Notes: generated from the letters alone by a model not told the origin. Shown: positions 22,980 to 33,892, counted from the stretch's first letter. The stretch is 64,000 nt of DNA from Thermoascus crustaceus (GCA_001599835.1 BCIC01000004.1:2035814-2099813), one strand, 5' to 3'. Numbers and translations are program-made.

Positions 22980-24736
22980 TTACTCCTGCTCCTTCTCCTT
23001 GCCGGCAACAGCAGCAGGGGGGACGTTGGCGCTGGGGAGGGTGCCGTGGCCAACGTTGTCGATGGCGGCCTGGCGAGCCCCGGTCAGGCCGAACTGCGAG
23101 TTGATGCCCTCGATACGGTGCGTCGAGTTGATGTTCTTGACCAGGGTGATCTGCCAGCAGGTGGCACCACCCTGGCGGGAGGTGATGGTCGAGTAGGCAA
23201 GGAAGTACTCCCAGATCTGGAGGATGTCAGTGCTGAAACTCTTTCTATCAAGGGAAGAGACGGGGCTGGCTTACTCTGAACCATCGCTTGCCGTACTTGG
23301 CCTCAACCTTCTCACGGTTGCCCAGCCAGTTGCGGTACCAGCGCCAGAGGGTCGCGGAGTAGTGAACACCAATGGTGTCGATGCCCTTGATCTCGAAACC
23401 GGCGGCCTCGAGGCGGTCGACGACGAAACCGAGAGGGGTACTGGCGTCGGCACCGGGGAAAATGTACTTGTTCATGAAGAGACCCCAGATCAGGTCCTCG
23501 TACTGCCAGGACTTGCGGAGACCAGCGATCTGCAGGAAGAAAACACCGTCGTCGTCGAGCATCTCGTACACCTGGGACAGGAAGCTGCTGAAGTGGCGCA
23601 CACCGACGTGCTCAGCCATCTCGAGACAGGTGATCTTCTTGTAGCCACCGGGCACAGGGGGAGCGTCGCGGTAGTCCATGCACAGGATGCGGCTCTGGGA
23701 CTCGTCAATGCCAGCCTTGCGCAGGCCGTTGTTACCCCATTTGGTCTGGTTGCGGCCCAGAGTGATACCGGTAACGTGAGCGCCGTAGTGGACAGAGGCG
23801 TACTTGGCCAGGGTGCCCCAGCCGCAGCCAAGGTCGAGCATAGTGTCGCCGGGCTTCAGGCCGATCTTCTCACAGACGACGGCCAGCTTGTTGTCCTGCA
23901 GCTGCTCGAGGGTCTCTTCCTTGTTGATGTCACCGATGATGCCCGAGGTGTAGATCATGCGGGGACCAAGGAACCACGCGTAGAAGTCATCGCCGCGGTC
24001 GTAGTGGTCGCGGACCTGCTCCTCATCTGCAAATAAAGTTAGACGTGCAATTATTTGCCATTGAGGATTCTACATACCCTGAGAACGGCTGTGCACCAGC
24101 AACTCCGGGATAAAGCCGAAGAGGAAGTGCTTGTACAGGCCCATGGTGAAGCGGAAGCTGGCCCAGTCGTGGCGGTACTCGAGACACTCGAGAGCGTCGC
24201 CCTTGAACTCGACCTCCCCGTTGAAGTACTTCTCGTAGAAGGTCTCCATGGGGATCTTGCTCTTGCCGTGGTACTTGGCACGGTCATGCTCGCTGTGGAA
24301 GTGCAGGTAGTGCTCGACGGGGCGGCCAGGGTACTTGGCCTTCTCATTCTTGCGGGGAGAGATGGACGAGGCCACGGTCCAGAAGACCATCAGGATGGGG
24401 ATCGTCGTGAAGATGGCGAAGAAGATGGTAGTGTAGAAGCCTCCGCCCACCTGGCGGGCGAAGTACCAGGGGACGAGGACGAGCAGAGAGATGAGGAGCA
24501 CATTGGAGAAGCTGTCACTGCCGGCAGCATCTGCTGGGAGAGGGGCATTCTTGATTGCAGGGTACTGTAGCAGAGTCAGAACTTGCCATTCTTCGTATCG
24601 TCCTTCACGAGCTCAACAGCAGACTTACAGACGTCGTCCGCACACCGCAGTCGCTCGACGGAGGAGCGGGCGACGGGGCGGCAGGAGTCTCGATGAACTC
24701 GAAGTCCTCAGAGGACTCGGAGTGCGTTCTCGCCAT
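22980..24736 (-). CDS. Sphingolipid C9-methyltransferase
   Basis: Exons 24736-24629, 24564-24078, 24026-23275 and 23216-22980 give 527 residues. After a short acidic N-terminus come two membrane helices (LLISLLVLVPWYF and TTIFFAIFTTIPILMVFW). The methyltransferase domain follows, with the SAM-binding LDLGCGWGTLAKYAS near residue 263, and HYDRGDDFYAWFLGPRMIYTSG and FFLQIAGLRKSWQYEDLIWG, both typical of the cyclopropane-fatty-acid-synthase-like group. Fungal members add the C9 methyl group to the sphingoid base of glucosylceramide in the ER/secretory membrane. Spacing and motifs match the family throughout; nothing looks broken. Aspergilli often have two paralogues, so I give no symbol. Confidence 0.93.
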
Positions 24737-25485
24737 GGCGCAGGGGGGCGAATTGAGTCGAGTCAGTCGACAGTCCGTAGAATTGAGACTGACACCGTGT
24801 CGTTCCCGGCTGCTCGGGGGAAGAGGTGGCGGAGAGACGCTGAGGTGCTGCTGGGGAGTTCGGTGGTGGGCGCGCTAGGGACCCGTGATGTTGAGCTACT
24901 AGCTGCTAGGCTGCTGGAGCTCCGGCCAGGCCACACCGCCGCGCGATGGAGCGATTTCTCAGCAGACGGCGTCACAATTGTGTTGCTTTTTTCTTTTTCA
25001 GATACTTTTTCACCTGCTGGTTCCCGCCAGTTCTGTATATTTATCTTTTCTTTCTGCCTGGAGATGGGCCAGATGGCCTGCCAGGTCCGACGCTGGTGCT
25101 CGGCGTGCGGACATCGCGAGCACGGTGGACCCTGAAACATCGGGATCCGCAGCCTCGACTTCCCCTTATGTGCCGGCAGCGCGGCTGTGGGCTCCCAGCC
25201 TCGCGAACAGCCGAAATAATGCCAGTGAATCATGAATAAGATGATGCTATTGCCTACTCGAGTCCTCGTCTTACCCGTACGGCTTCCAGCAAACGCCAAT
25301 TGATATCTGCTCATCGAATCCATGCCCGAGCATACGCGCTACATGATCCTGCTAATTCGTCGATACCCAAAATAATAATGAACCATGCCGTCAGTAAGTC
25401 CGTAACCCTAACGCCCAGTCGAGTTGCCCAACGTGATGTTCCATTCTGCTCCAGCTCTCCCCGAGACAAATACTCCAGAAATACC
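24737..25485. other. Intergenic region
   Basis: Promoter side of the methyltransferase and 3' side of the next gene. A 186-codon minus-strand frame (24763-25323) has no domain features and I treat it as chance. Confidence 0.5.
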
Positions 25486-26911
25486 CTACAGAGTCAGCTG
25501 GAAATTCAGCTCTTCCTCGTCCTCCTCGTATATCGGGAGCACCTCTTCAACCTCGTCATCCGCGCCCTTGTCGTCTTTGAGGCAGCCAGCCATCTTACAC
25601 CGGATCCACATGTCGCTTCCAAATGGGGGTGGGCCGTATAGCTCCATGTACTTCTCCGGCGAAAGGATGCTGTTGGGTGCGGGTTTCTCCGATTCTGCCT
25701 TGGTCGTCTTGCCTTGAAGCGCTGACGACACACTGCGGCCTTTGGAATACCCGACGGTTGTCTTGGAATTGGCAGCTGCCGCGGCGGCTCGCATAGAAGA
25801 TGGATTCGTGGGAGCAGGTGTTTTCTTCTTTGTAGTGGAGGAGGAGGAGGCCTTCCTCGTCTTGGGGCCAGCAGCAGGCTTCTCCTCATCAAGAGACGGA
25901 GATGCTGAGGAGTTGAGGGCTGCGGCTGCGGCGCGGGCCCTGACGGTCGAGACGCTCCTGGTGCGTCTTATCGTGGTGGCTTCCTGCTTGGCCTTGCTGG
26001 CTTCCTTCGCGTGGCGCTCCTCCTCCTCGCGCTGCTTCTGTATCTCCTCGAGGCAAGGCTCATCGGGATACTCGCGGACATTGATGCCCAGCAGCTCCAT
26101 GTTGTCGACCTGCTTCTGGATCATCTCATCCACCATCTTGTCGTACGCAATCGAGTCCTCCTTGAGCTGGCGCTCCTTCTTCGTAAGCCCGTCCTCTCCG
26201 ACCTCGTTGTCTCCGTACACCTTCTCCAACCCCAATGCTATGTTTTTGCCCTGGAACTGGGGGAACGTCGTGTCGTAGATGATGTCATCGGGCTCGTCAG
26301 GTAGTTCTATGAAACGTTAGTCACAGCTGCTCGGCTCGAGACACAACGGCACATCTAACCCTTTGGCTTCGGCGGCATATACTCAATATCTGGCACATCA
26401 TCATCATCCGCCAACTTTTCCTGCAGCTCCGTCTTGCTGGGCTGGACCAAGGGAGCTGCCTTCTTGAGTTTCTGGGCTGTAGAGTTCCTCTTGTTTGTCT
26501 TCTCCGGCTTGACCGTGCCGGGTGCTGGAGTCTGCAGGCCTTTTGCTTTGGCATTGGTCGTTTTCATGCCCAGAGGGGCACGGTTTCGCGGCCCTGTAGC
26601 AGTCATCCGTCAGCTCGACCGTTCTACACGTACGCCTGAAGCATCCTACCCAGCGGGGTGATAAAGGCATCCTTGGCCGGCTTGATGGCGTTTTCATTGC
26701 GGTTGCCATTCAGCTTGATGGTCTTCTTGCCAAAGGCCAGGGGATCGTTCTCATCGTTCAGCGGGACCTTAAACGGCGTCTTTGGGGCCCTGGTGCCTGG
26801 CGTCTTGGGCTGCAATTGTCGGGTGCCCTGGTTCAAGGGCTTCGCAGCCGCGGTGGTCTGGTGGGCGTGTACCAGGTTCTCCTGGTCGCGCAGGGCGAGC
26901 ATGGTGCTCAT
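25486..26911 (-). CDS. Unrecognised nuclear-type protein, securin-like features
   Basis: Exons 26911-26650, 26593-26360 and 26306-25486 give 438 residues. The N-terminal 150 residues are basic and low in order, with LALRDQENLV, TPFKVPLNDENDPLAFG and RNRAPLGMKTTNAKAK. The last resembles the destruction-box segment of fission yeast Cut2 (RxxL within RAPLG). The middle has an acidic DDDDVPDIEYMPPKPK block and a charged helix (KKERQLKEDSIAYDKMVDEMI...EEIQKQREEEERHAKEA), probably coiled coil. The C-terminus is Ala/Ser/Lys-rich and ends in a strongly acidic patch (YEEDEEELNFQL). The layout (degradation motif first, acidic end last) would suit a securin, but I have no firm family match. The gene itself is well supported by splice sites and codon use. 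Confidence 0.7.
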
Positions 26912-27282
26912 GGTCGTCGACGTCGTCGTCGTCAGCGGTCTTGTTCTGCTCGTCGACCTACCTGTCGTGCTTTTCGATGCCAGGCTTCGATAGTAGGGTT
27001 CTAGATAGTACTATTGTTTGGGCGGTTGCCCGTGGAGACAGATGATCCATGGGTCGCCTCCACCGCGGCGCTCCTGAAACCGCAGGCACCGCAGGCCCGC
27101 CTCGGCGCCGTCACGCACCGTCCAGCTTACCGCCAGCACGCCTCCTCCACTCTCCCCCCCAACCACGAAGCCTCCACGTTATAACCTTCCACGCCGGTTC
27201 TCGCTGTGCGAAAGCCTGTCGAACTCTTCTACCTTCCTCTCTCATAGCATCGCTTCCGTCATCTCGATAATCTCCAGCCATC

Positions 27283-27944
27283 ATGGATAAGATCAAGGAA
27301 GTGAGTGCATACTGCGAATGGGCGGGGTAGTAGCTCCAGCTGCTGCCTGAACGGGCATCATCCCCCGTCCATCGGGATCTCTCTTGCACATCACCGTGAC
27401 AGCGTACTGACGACATGTGCCCTGCAGAAAATGAACGCTCTCCGCCTGGAGGCGGATGAGGCCCAGGCACAGGTTGAGGAGCTCAAGAACAAGGTCAAGA
27501 GCCTTGAGCAGGAGAACCTGGCCAAGGAACAGGAGATCACATCCCTCACCCACCGCAACCAGATCCTCGAGTCGCAGGTGGAGAAGTTGGAGACCGACCT
27601 CAAGGAGGCCAAGGATGCTGCCAGCCACAGTGCCCAGCACGACGCCCAGAACGAGGCCCTCCAGAGACGCCTTCAGTTGCTCGAGGAGGAGGCCGAAGAG
27701 GCCGACAAGACTCTGCGTGAGACCAACGAGAAGTATGTCCTTCATCCACCCGTCTCACAGATCTCATCGCTAACGGCACAGGCTCCGTCAAACCGACGTC
27801 AAGGCCGGCCACTACGAGCGCAAGGTGCAGGCTCTGGAGGCGTCCCGCGACCAGTGGGAGGCCAAGTACGAGGAGATGTCGAAGAAGTACGCGGAATTGC
27901 AGAAGGAGCTGCACGATCTGGAGGTTTCTATAAGCAACGTCTAA
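27283..27944 (+). CDS. tpmA: Tropomyosin
   Basis: A tiny first exon 27283-27300 (MDKIKE), then 27428-27732 and 27782-27944, give 161 residues, the standard size of fungal tropomyosin. The whole protein is heptad-repeat coiled coil: KMNALRLEADEAQAQVEELK, NKVKSLEQENLAKEQEI, ITSLTHRNQILESQVEKLE and EKLRQTDVKAGHYERKVQAL. It binds along actin cables and supports formins and myosin in polarised hyphal growth. The 127-nt first intron after six codons is conserved in style for this gene. It starts at the first ATG after a pyrimidine-rich leader. It converges with the RRP17-type gene downstream. Confidence 0.92.
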
Positions 27945-28259
27945 AGGACGGATTGTACATGGGTATAGCGCGCCGGGTGATGCCGGATTCAGCCTTCCTT
28001 CATCGACTCTTTGCACATTTGGGACATATCTCTTTTGCTCTGCAGACAGCCTAGTCCATCTTTCCTCCCGCTTGTCCGGTCTGTCCCTACATTGGCCGTT
28101 ATCTGCGCCACCTTATTACATATTATTTAGTTCCTTCCCACAGGTGTCACCCTACAACCATATTTTCTGTGGTACATAGAGCGTGATTAATGGTATTTCC
28201 CTGGTATATTTGTTCCATCAGGAGTTCGAACTCATACGTCTGCAACTGGACAATATCAA

Positions 28260-28975
28260 TCATCGCTGCCGCCGCGCCTCGGCCTTTTTCCTGTTCCCCA
28301 GCCGCTCCTTCATCCGCGTCAGCTTGCGCTCCTCCTTGGATTCGTAGCGGAACTTCTTTCTCTTCCTCTTTGGCTTATCTGTCTTGCCGGCTGCTTTGGT
28401 TTTCTTGGCTGGCTTCTTGGAATCAGGGGCCGTCTCAGCGGCCTCTTCATCCTGACTGCTTTCCTCCGTATCTGAGTCCTCTTTTTCTGCCTTGTATAGC
28501 CCTTCTCTTGAGGGATCCATCTCCTCCACTGTAACCGTAGTGTACTTGTCCTCGTCAATATACTCGGCTTCGTAGTCGACCGCTGGCGGCTCTGCAAAAC
28601 CCTCCCATTCCTCTTCCTCACTATTTGAATTGCTGCCAGACTCAGAGTCGCTGTCGCCAGTAAGCTCCTTCATCCGTTTTCGGTTCTCCTCCATGACGCG
28701 CTGGAACTCCGCTGTTCGTTCCTCGCGGATCTGCACATAGAGTTAGATCGTATGTAAAAAAGCGATTTTTTTACTTGACGAGAAAAAAGACAAACCTTCT
28801 TGCGCTCCAGCCTTCTCTCCTCGCGAGCCTTCTTCTCCGCAATCTCCTGCGCATGCCTCATCCGCGCCATTTTGCGCTTGTGGAAGCCCGTAAGAAATTC
28901 ATGGCGGGCGACGGGATCGAAGGTGATTTCTTCGACTGCGCTGGTCAACTTGCGTCTTTTGGCCTGTGGTCCCAT
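28260..28975 (-). CDS. rrp17: RRP17/Nop25-type nucleolar protein
   Basis: Exons 28975-28796 and 28730-28260 (intron 65 nt) give 216 residues. The N-terminus EITFDPVARHEFLTGFHKRK followed by a long basic/acidic helix (KKAREERRLERKKIREERTAEF) is the signature of the Nop25/Rrp17 family, 5'-3' exonuclease-related factors in pre-60S and 5.8S rRNA processing. The middle is acidic (SDSESGSNSNSEEEEWEGF). The C-terminus is a lysine/arginine-rich nucleolar-type tail (KPKRKRKKFRYESKEERK). The gene is divergent from BIG1 with 254 bp between start codons. Confidence 0.85.
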
Positions 28976-29229
28976 GGCCGGTAATTTTTTTATTTCTTTT
29001 TAGACTAAAAAATATTGTGGGCTTCTGGAATAAATTGTGCTGTCTGCAAATTTCCAAGACCTGCGCACCGCTGCGTGAAGAGGCTGCCGGGCAAGCACCT
29101 CTCGCCAAGCCCGTTTCCTGGTTGGTCGAGACTCGACCGCCTCCGAAGCCAGCCATCCAGCTCGAACATCAACTCCGGTGCAAGGCAGAAGCTTGTCCGC
29201 GCTCCCAGCAAGCACCAGAAAAAGACACC

Positions 29230-30382
29230 ATGCATCTGGGCAAGGTCGGGCTGCTCGCTTTTGGAGCGGTGGCCGTCGAGGCTTTCAGAGATACCTCTCC
29301 ATTCTTCTTCGCCTCCACGTCAGAGTACGTTCTGTTTACCCCGTCGCAGCCATGCTGGCTGTCCGGCTAAAGCGGATACCTGCCTCCCTAGGCACGATGG
29401 TAGCTAACAAGCTCGTTCTAGGATCTCCACGTCTTCATCAGGAATAAAGACCGCCACGTCTCTGCTCGACGATGTCGCCTCGAAACTGAGCGCCTGTCCG
29501 ACGGATTACTACGTCATTGCGTCCCAGCCGGGCGTCCATGCCACGGACTTCTCCACGCGCAAGTCGGCACCCCGGTTACGTGAGAGGGTGCTGGGCAGAG
29601 ATGCAGCGATCCGGTCGAACTTTACCGTCGCTGAGGTCGCGGGGGTGCTGGACTCCAAGTACATTCAGGATACGCTGAAGAAGAAATGCAGCGTCGAGAC
29701 TACAGACATCGACGCATCGAGTAAGTTTCCAGCTCTTGCAACTGGATGCAATGGACGAGAGAGGCTGACGTTTTCGCAGCTGGATCATACCCGTCGAGCT
29801 TTGGGGAGGGTCCTCGTGTGATCAATGTTGACTTCCCCATGCTCCCGCTGGAATCGGAGCGGGCAGAGCGGCTTGTGGACAACGGTTCGTGATAGATGCA
29901 GAAGGGTACGCGATATACTCCAGGAGTAAAGGCTGACGGCTTGCAGATGGCTTCCTCTCGGATATCATTGAGCGGCTCCCGTCGCAGAGCTACACACTTC
30001 TCTACGTCACCTCCCCGAGGGAGTATCCGAACGACGGCGTGTACAACTCCGAGCAGGACATCGTGTACCAGGACCCTGTCCACATGGAGCTCAAACGAGA
30101 CTATGCAGCGCATACTCGTCGGGATGACTCCACGGACAACCGGTCTGTATTCGAGAAGTATCAGTTCTTTACTCCAGGTTTGTCCACGGTGCCTTTGAGT
30201 CGATAATATTCCTCAGTGTCCTGTCGTGCTAACGAGAGTCAGGCCTTTTCATGTGTTTCATCGCTAGTTTTATCTGCCTGGCCATATTCTATGTCGGGCT
30301 GTCGGCCCTCACTAGTCTTCAGGTTCCTTACGCCGCCTTTGAGAGGGACACGGCCCCGGGTTCGCAGAAGAAGCAGCAGTAA
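29230..30382 (+). CDS. big1: BIG1, ER membrane protein of cell-wall beta-1,6-glucan assembly
   Basis: Five exons (29230-29324, 29422-29720, 29780-29884, 29947-30177, 30243-30382) give 289 residues. A signal peptide (GKVGLLAFGAVAVEA) is followed by FRDTSPFFFAST, the hallmark start of BIG1. The lumenal domain has LSACPTDYYVIASQPGVHA and SQSYTLLYVTSP. The protein ends with one membrane helix, CFIASFICLAIFYVGLSALTS, and a short tail with AFERD and lysines (QKKQQ). This matches the BIG1 family, which is related to the V-ATPase Ac45 accessory subunit. In yeast, loss of Big1 cuts beta-1,6-glucan and V-ATPase assembly. All introns have ordinary borders. Confidence 0.9.
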
Positions 30383-31067
30383 TGGATGAGCGTTGAGCCT
30401 GTATTCTAAACTGTTTTCGTTCTACATCTTGATCACCTAGGTATACTTGTGATATTCCCTGAAACGCGGTCAATGCATGCCGTAGGACATTTCTATTATG
30501 CTAGAGTCTGTGAAGCCATCGACGGTGGGCCTGGATCTACGCTCACTGTGACATGACGAACATCAAAACCAGCCTCCAGCTTATATATGTTAATACAGCC
30601 ACGAGTTTTCTTGCGTAGTCTGCTTCTTGATATCAGGTGGCCCAGCTCTGGGTCACTGGGGAAACTAAATATAACCCCACGTGATCGGGGCTCCGCCTCC
30701 ACAGGGGTCGCGGACGAACAGGGCGAGGCTGCGCAGGAACAGCGCCAGCCCCCTCTGCTCGTTCCCTCGTTGCTGTTGCTGACCGTCACCCTCGTTTATC
30801 GAACGCTGCCATCGATCTCACTCTTTCTTTCCATTCCCTATATACCACCTGTGACTCACCCCGCCATTTGTTGATCTTTTTCCTGTTTGTTCGGGCCGCC
30901 CGCCTTCGCGTGAACGACGAACCATCCGTCTCGAATCTAGGAACATTCTCCGATCTGCTCTGCCCATTCCGCACATGCATAGGCATTAATGGAATGAGGA
31001 GAGATTTTTGACTGGATTGGCGCACACGATACCACACGCTTGACGCCTCAATCGATCAGATACCCCA
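30383..31067. other. Intergenic region and long leader of the CSI2-like gene
   Basis: About 0.7 kb. CT-rich tracts near 30815-30900 suggest a promoter and long 5' leader. I see no gene. Confidence 0.5.
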
Positions 31068-32072
31068 ATGTGGCTCTTTCGGGGCAGGCTGGGCAGCCGG
31101 CCTGCCTTTCTGCTGGCCCTGCTGCTGCTCACCTTGATGGTGGCTCGGGTGGCTGCACAGGATCTTCCGCCTCTTTCAGACTCGAATGGCAACAGCAACG
31201 ATAACAGCAACAATGATAACACGGACACCGCGACTGCAACTGCGACAACAGATGCCGCGGAGACGACGACAGCGGCAGAAACCACTGCGACAGACGCAAC
31301 CACGACGGATGCCACAACGACAGCGGATCCGACTGCAACTGAAACGAAGAGCGATAGCATGCCTACCCTCCCGAGTCTGCCTACCACCAAAGCCGATTAT
31401 CACTATCCCCCTCCGACTGTCCCCCCGACTGCCAATGCTCCGTACATGCAGAAGTCGAACGTCCCAGAAGGGACCGTCTTCATTGCTGTGGGTGGAATTC
31501 TGGGACTTATTGGGCTTTCCGTGCTCGCATGGCGTGCGCTCGTCGCGTGGTCCGTCAACCGCTCCGTCCGTCGCGCTGCCATGGCGCATTCTCAGGCGGA
31601 GACGAAGACTCTCCTGCGTCCCAACAAGCGGAAGTCGACCATGTATGCCGATGGAGCGGGCTCGACCATGTCCTTGGAAAAACTGGGCGGCAACAACCGC
31701 AACAGCTTTGCGCCTCCAAAGATGCCGAAGACCAACAGTGGCCTGTTCTACTCGCCCACAGCGGGCGCAGGCATGGCCGCCAGCGGAAACAGAGCGTCGA
31801 GCTATTTGCCTGCTGGGTACTACGCCGCCGGCATGGGGCCGCAGTCCCAGGGCTACACCCGCACGGGATCATTTGGTCCGAGCCCGCCTGGCTCGCCGGC
31901 TCTTCCTCCCAGCAGGGGGAATGACGGGTCGTATAACGGCAGACTGTCCCATGCTGGTGCTTCGACGAGTAGTTTGAACGTCAACGTTCCGCCGCAGGGC
32001 AGAGCTCCCAGTGCGTATCTGGAGGATCTGTTCGAGAGCCACACTCCTGGCCCGAACCAGGCGCCCAGATGA
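31068..32072 (+). CDS. csi2: CSI2-like single-pass membrane protein
   Basis: One exon, 334 residues. A signal peptide (PAFLLALLLLTLMVARVAA) is followed by a Thr/Ala/Asn-rich extracellular stretch likely to be O-glycosylated (residues 30-100). Then come PYMQKSNVPEGTVFIAVG, a membrane helix (FIAVGGILGLIGLSVLAWRALVA), NRSVRRAAM and a cytosolic tail rich in Gly, Ser and Pro. The MQKSxxPEGTVFI plus NRSVRRAA layout is that of fungal CSI2 and related membrane proteins, linked in yeast to chitin synthase 3. The function in filamentous fungi is little known. There is no sign of damage. Confidence 0.78.
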   Translation: MWLFRGRLGSRPAFLLALLLLTLMVARVAAQDLPPLSDSNGNSNDNSNNDNTDTATATATTDAAETTTAAETTATDATTTDATTTADPTATETKSDSMPTLPSLPTTKADYHYPPPTVPPTANAPYMQKSNVPEGTVFIAVGGILGLIGLSVLAWRALVAWSVNRSVRRAAMAHSQAETKTLLRPNKRKSTMYADGAGSTMSLEKLGGNNRNSFAPPKMPKTNSGLFYSPTAGAGMAASGNRASSYLPAGYYAAGMGPQSQGYTRTGSFGPSPPGSPALPPSRGNDGSYNGRLSHAGASTSSLNVNVPPQGRAPSAYLEDLFESHTPGPNQAPR

Positions 32073-32492
32073 GCGGTTGTCGTAATCACTATGATCTCAT
32101 TTGCACAAGTATAATATGACTTCTTGGATAGGATGGTGTTTTATTTCACTTGTCACTCTACAGCATCTCGTTTGGCTTGGGGCTATTCTACTTCATCTGG
32201 TATGAACATCTGTGTTGATTTGATTTACTGGGTCTATTGACATTTAGTCTCGATTCTTGTTGGTCGGATCGACGGGGTCAGCTGCGTATATGGTCTGTCA
32301 GGATATTCTTGCCATATTATGTATTTTGTCTACTATCTCTATACTCACATCCTTAGATGAGATCAATATACATATATACGATACCAATTTCGCATCTGCA
32401 AAACACAATATCACTAGTGTCTTGCACGCCTCCGTGGAATCGGTCGTCACAATGTATGGAAGATGTTCCAATTTGACATGGAAAGCTGTCAA
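32073..32492. other. Intergenic region
   Basis: A 0.4 kb AT-rich stretch between the CSI2-like gene and the precursor relic on the other strand. No gene seen. Confidence 0.5.
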
Positions 32493-32822
32493 CTATTCAA
32501 TGTCATCTACAACCGCAATCTTGCCCAAATCAGGATACGGATAGAGTTCGCTGCGCTTCTCCTCCACGGTTTCGTCCACAACTGCAATCTTCCCTAGGTC
32601 CGGGTACGGATAGAGCTCTTCGCGTCTTGACGTCGTCAGCGACTGCAATTTTGCCTAAGTCAGGGTACGGGCAGAGTTCTATGCGTTTCGCCTTTTCGAT
32701 GCCCGTCAGTGGACAGTCTTGTCCTGACACGATGTGAGGGAACTCACCTCTTCAATGTTGGTAGGCAATGAGGATCAGCGAGGCTGCTAGAACCCAGTGG
32801 AAACCTGGCGAGTGGGGTGCAT
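32493..32822 (-). pseudogene. Decayed repeat-precursor gene (ELYPYPDLGKIAVVD repeats)
   Basis: On the minus strand three related units are read: KR-IELCPYPDLGKIAVADDVKT, then ELYPYPDLGKIAVVDETVEE-KR, then SELYPYPDLGKIAVVDDIE and TAG (32493-32495). The unit starts are at 32679, 32618 and 32549. The last spacing is 69 nt (23 codons) but the first is 61 nt, so one frameshift separates units 1 and 2. KR sites border the units as Kex2 sites do in UstA-like precursors. Upstream (32802-32761) is a hydrophobic leader FHWVLAASLILIAYQH, but it lacks an in-frame ATG (one at 32822 is out of frame) and runs into TGA. With a broken start, a stop and a frameshift, I read it as an inactivated RiPP-type precursor. 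Alternative splicing could repair some but not all of this. Confidence 0.55.
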
Positions 32823-32920
32823 GGGACGACCTAAGTGAAGGCCTAATTGATACAGTAGAAAGCAGATTGTGATCCACGTCCACTGGAGTGTAAAAGTAAA
32901 GAGAAAAAAGGGGAAGAGGG

Positions 32921-32928
32921 AAAAAAAA
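32921..32928 (-). terminator. Pol III terminator of tRNA-Gly
   Basis: Eight T on the tRNA strand, 18 nt past the discriminator base. This supports active Pol III transcription of the tRNA gene. Confidence 0.7.
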
Positions 32929-32946
32929 GAGGAAGCAAACAAAGTA

Positions 32947-33075
32947 TGCACTAGCCGCGAATCGAACGCGGATCCATTGCTTGGAACTGGAGAGAATTGT
33001 TAAATTATGTATACAGGTAAGGACCTAGAATAGAAGGACTTACGGCAACGATGATAACCATTACACCACTAGTGC
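32947..33075 (-). tRNA. tRNA-Gly(UCC) with a 57-nt GT-AG insert at position 32/33
   Basis: Arms on the minus strand: acceptor GCACTAG/CTAGTGC with discriminator A; D arm GTGTAATGGTTATCAT; T arm CCGCG-TTCGATT-CGCGG; anticodon stem GTTGC/GCAAT. After removal of 32986-33042 the loop reads CTTCCAA, anticodon TCC. The order matches budding-yeast tRNA-Gly(UCC) closely (TGGTTATCATC, CTTCCAAG, GG variable loop). The insert begins GTAAGT, ends CTCTCCAG and holds TTTAACA about 18 nt before its end, as in fungal mRNA introns. The 5' exon stops after base 32, not after 37 as in normal tRNA introns. Other junctions give G33 or C33 with Leu or Tyr anticodons, which do not fit the body. A T8 stop follows. 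It is either a real non-canonical intron or a disabled copy. Confidence 0.8.
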
Positions 33076-33892
33076 TGATGTTGGAATAGTGTCCACACTT
33101 CTAGCTCGGAATAATAAGTTGTATAGGAGTCGTTATCGCCAGAGTATGTCCGTATATGCCCTGTATACTCTGCATATCCAACCCCAGGTATCAAGAGTCC
33201 AAGGTCCGGCAATTTACATATGGAAATAAACCGATAAAAAAAGAAAAAGAAAAAAAGGCAATCGCCTGTTACGGCTGCGTGCGCAAGCTTGGCTAGAACT
33301 AAATAAGTACCTACTTAATATAATACCTCTGCAGATCGACATCCATATCCTCGAGTCAGTCTGCATAAGCCATAAAGAAGCCCGAAGGTCCGGCCCAATT
33401 CCAATCCTATTGGATGTCGAGATTCCACAAATTACCTAAGGTAGGGGTACCCTTGTTTGCTGGAAAGTGTCGAGTACTACCTCCTACTGTGCACATAGAC
33501 TTTAATATAACCTAGCATAATCTAACTCTAGCTACTTGAGTCCTTCATGCAGTAAGAAATTCTGCCAATGGTTGGGTTGAATGGATGTTACCTGTCTGCT
33601 GATTTTGGGGCTGGGGCTGTATTCAGGCGTCCTGGCAGGTCTGAGGGAACAGAGACGTCCGTCCGTCTATCGGTTTGAATTTTTGGCGGTTTGTCTTTGG
33701 GTATATTTTTGGATGTATTGTGCAAGTCGTCTGCTGGCTTTGATGTTGATGCCATTGATGTGGGAGTTATCAGCATGATATTTTCTCTCAGTGAAAGAAA
33801 TTAATTAGCATCGACAATGGTATTTCTGTGGAGATGGAAAAGGAACAAATCAACCAGATATAAGAGCCTGGGCACAGCAGACGACATTAAAA
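33076..33892. other. Intergenic region
   Basis: AT-rich 0.8 kb between the tRNA and the UstYa-like relic. It holds A-rich tracts near 33236-33258. No gene recognised; the frame at 33581-33778 has no support. Confidence 0.45.

Noticed and set aside
24763..25323. 186-codon minus-strand frame
   Set aside because: Leader region of the methyltransferase; composition is not protein-like.
32493..32822. Alpha-pheromone precursor
   Set aside because: The repeats lack the WC...G-QxC pattern of filamentous ascomycete alpha-pheromones.
32947..33075. Reading the tRNA as Tyr(GUA) or Leu(UAA) with a normal 37/38 intron
   Set aside because: These junctions give C33 or G33 instead of U33. The body lacks the long variable arm of Leu and the C1-G72 pair of Tyr, while tRNA-Gly(UCC) fits at every arm.
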